From: an uncultured Kineosporia sp.
GTDB lineage: Bacteria > Actinomycetota > Actinomycetes > Actinomycetales > Kineosporiaceae
NCBI GenBank assembly: GCA_937859855.1
Contig: CALMAR010000238.1
Location: 1-8,978 of the forward strand
Reading direction: 5' to 3'
DNA: 8,978 nt
In this document: positions 7,540 through 8,978 of the stretch, piece after piece
Numbering within the stretch: the stretch's first letter is position 1
Layout: the number at the start of each line of letters is the position of its first letter
Program-made: the position numbers and the translations under genes
The notes under the pieces: generated by a model
Databases searched by the model: none
Seen by the model: only the letters and a program-made list of their open reading frames with translations
What the model was told of the DNA's origin: nothing

Positions 7540-8876
7540 CCACCAGCCGGACGTATCTGATCAAGGGGGCCCGGCCGGTGGGCGGGGAGGCCGCCGATGT
7601 GCTGATCCGGGACGGCGTGATCGCCGAGGTCGGCTCCAGCCTGGAGGCGAGCGGGGCGGGCACCGTCGACGGGACCGGCCTGGTGCTGCTGCCCGGCCTG
7701 GTCGACCTGCACACCCACCTGCGCGAACCGGGCCGTGAGGACGCCGAGACGGTCGATTCCGGCACCCGCTCGGCCGCCCTGGGCGGCTGGACCTGCGTGC
7801 ACGCGATGGCCAACACCGACCCGGTCGCGGACACCGCGGGGGTGGTCGAGCAGGTCTGGCGGCTGGGCCAGCGCACCGGGCGGGCCGACGTCCGTCCGGT
7901 CGGCGCAGTCACCGTCGGCCTGGCCGGAGAGCGGATGGCCGAGCTGGGGGCGATGGCCGATTCAGCGGCCCAGGTCCGGGTTTTCTCCGACGACGGCAAG
8001 TGCGTGCATGACGCCGTGCTGATGCGCCGGGCGCTGGAGTACGTCAAGGCCTTCGACGGCGTGGTCGCCCAGCACGCTCAGGAGCCCCGGCTGACCGCGG
8101 GCGCGCAGATGCACGAGGGGGTGGTGTCGGCCCAGCTCGGCCTGCCCGGATGGCCCGCGGTGGCCGAGGAGGCGATCATCGCCCGGGACGTGCTGCTGGC
8201 CGGGCACGTCGGCTCGCGGCTGCACATCTGCCACGTCTCCACCGCTGGATCGGTCGAGATCATCCGCTGGGCCAAGGCCCGGGGGATCGACGTGACGGCG
8301 GAGGTGACCCCGCATCATCTGCTGCTGACCGACGAGCTGGTCCGCAGCTACGACCCGGTGTTCAAGGTCAATCCGCCGCTGCGCACCCAGGCCGATGTGG
8401 AGGCACTGCGGGAGGCGCTGGCCGAGGGCACCCTCGACGTCGTGGCCACCGATCATGCCCCGCACCCGGTGGAGGACAAGGACTGCGAGTGGGGCGCGGC
8501 GGCGATGGGGATGACCGGCCTGGAGACGGCTCTCTCAGTGATCAACGAGGTGATGGTGGCGCCTGGCCTGCTCGACTGGGCCGGGGTGGCGGAGCGGATG
8601 TCGGGTGCCCCGGCCCGGATCGGGCGGGTGGCCAGCCAGGGCCGGCCGATCGCGGCCGGCGAACCGGCGAACCTGACCCTGTTCGATCCTGCTCAGACCT
8701 GGACCTGCGAGCCGGCCCGGATGGCGACGATGGGCCGCAACTCCCCGCTGCGCGGCCGGGAGCTGACCGGCCGGGTGGTGGCCACCTTCTACGCGGGCAG
8801 GCCGGGCGTCCTGGCGGGCGAGCTGCAGGACGTCGCTGCGGCCGGCCAGGCCGAACTGGCGGGGGTCAGCGCATGA
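7536..8876 (+). CDS. pyrC: Dihydroorotase, class I
   Basis: Dihydroorotase closes carbamoyl-aspartate to dihydroorotate, the third step of pyrimidine synthesis. The 446-residue product is a zinc amidohydrolase of the longer class I type, typical of Gram-positive bacteria. [10 protein letters not shown] (57-66) gives metal ligands His59 and His61 and substrate-binding Arg63. MANTDP (91-96) gives Asn93. SDDGK (151-155) supplies the Asp ligand at 152. QHAQEP gives His180, CHVST gives His233, and ATDHAPH (304-310) gives catalytic Asp306. A Gly/Ala-rich tail of about 20 residues ends the protein. The start is GTG at 7536 within the pyrB stop (GTGA), with AAAGGA at 7524-7529 spaced 6 nt. The stop overlaps the next ATG. 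All expected active-site residues are present. Confidence 0.97.
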
Positions 8877-8978
8877 TGGCCGGCTCTGAGACGCCAGCGG
8901 TGCTGGGGCTGGAGGGCAGCACCAGCTGGGCGGGCCGGGCCTGCGGCGCGATCGGAAACGCTTTCGGTGCAGCGGTGT
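8873..8978 (+). CDS. carA: Carbamoyl-phosphate synthase small subunit, N-terminus (3' end outside window)
   Basis: Only 35 residues are visible: [15 protein letters not shown], then STSWAGRACGAIGNAFGAAV. The AVLGLEG, G-R-x-x-GA-x-G and FGAAV pattern lines up with the start of CarA (A-x-L-x-LEDG, F-x-G-x-x-GA, GE-x-VF), the glutaminase subunit that feeds carbamoyl phosphate to PyrB. Gene order pyrR-pyrB-pyrC-carA supports it. Two adjacent ATGs (8873, 8876) are in frame; the first overlaps the pyrC stop as ATGA, with GGGGGT just upstream. The fragment is too short for catalytic residues, and some actinobacteria place an unrelated small gene between pyrC and carA, so the call rests on a brief match plus context. 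Confidence 0.72.
   Translation, partial: MMAGSETPAVLGLEGSTSWAGRACGAIGNAFGAAV

Overview
The window looks like part of a high-GC actinobacterial chromosome, probably from a developmentally complex lineage (Streptomyces, Frankia or Nakamurella-like) rather than a mycobacterium. Three things point that way: strong G/C third-position bias in every gene; frequent GTG starts and 4-nt NTGA stop/start overlaps; and the gene order aroC-aroK-aroB-aroQ, efp-nusB, bldD, pyrR-pyrB-pyrC-carA. BldD, the c-di-GMP-binding developmental regulator, is an actinobacterial hallmark. Everything is chromosomal housekeeping sequence. I see no mobile element, CRISPR array, tRNA or rRNA, and no convincing undescribed multigene system.

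Layout. (1) Bases 1-2142 hold the shikimate block: the 3' end of aroC, then aroK and aroB, joined by GTGA overlaps and surely co-translated. (2) Bases 2143-2716 hold a small VOC/glyoxalase-like gene on the minus strand. It separates aroB from aroQ, and a near-perfect 34-bp palindrome lies between its start and that of aroQ. (3) Bases 2717-5247 hold aroQ, an aldo/keto reductase, efp and nusB on the plus strand. (4) Bases 5244-5741 hold bldD on the minus strand, converging on nusB so that both stop codons lie in one CTAG. (5) From about 5742 to 5974 is the divergent bldD-pyrR control region, with a BldD-box match at the bldD start and a PyrR-binding-loop-like RNA hairpin over the pyrR Shine-Dalgarno. 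(6) Bases 5975-8978 hold the pyrimidine operon pyrR-pyrB-pyrC and the start of carA, all with 4-nt overlaps.

How the genes work together. AroB, AroQ, AroK and AroC are steps 2, 3, 5 and 7 of the route to chorismate. EF-P and NusB are translation and rRNA-antitermination factors. CarA (with CarB outside the window), PyrB and PyrC make carbamoyl phosphate, carbamoyl-aspartate and dihydroorotate, and PyrR senses UMP and most likely represses its own operon at translation. The points most worth a second look are the PyrR hairpin that sequesters the pyrR ribosome-binding site, the BldD autoregulatory box with a possibly leaderless bldD transcript, the VOC/aroQ palindrome and its extra half-sites, and the two non-canonical genes (VOC and aldo/keto reductase) set into the conserved aro-efp neighbourhood.
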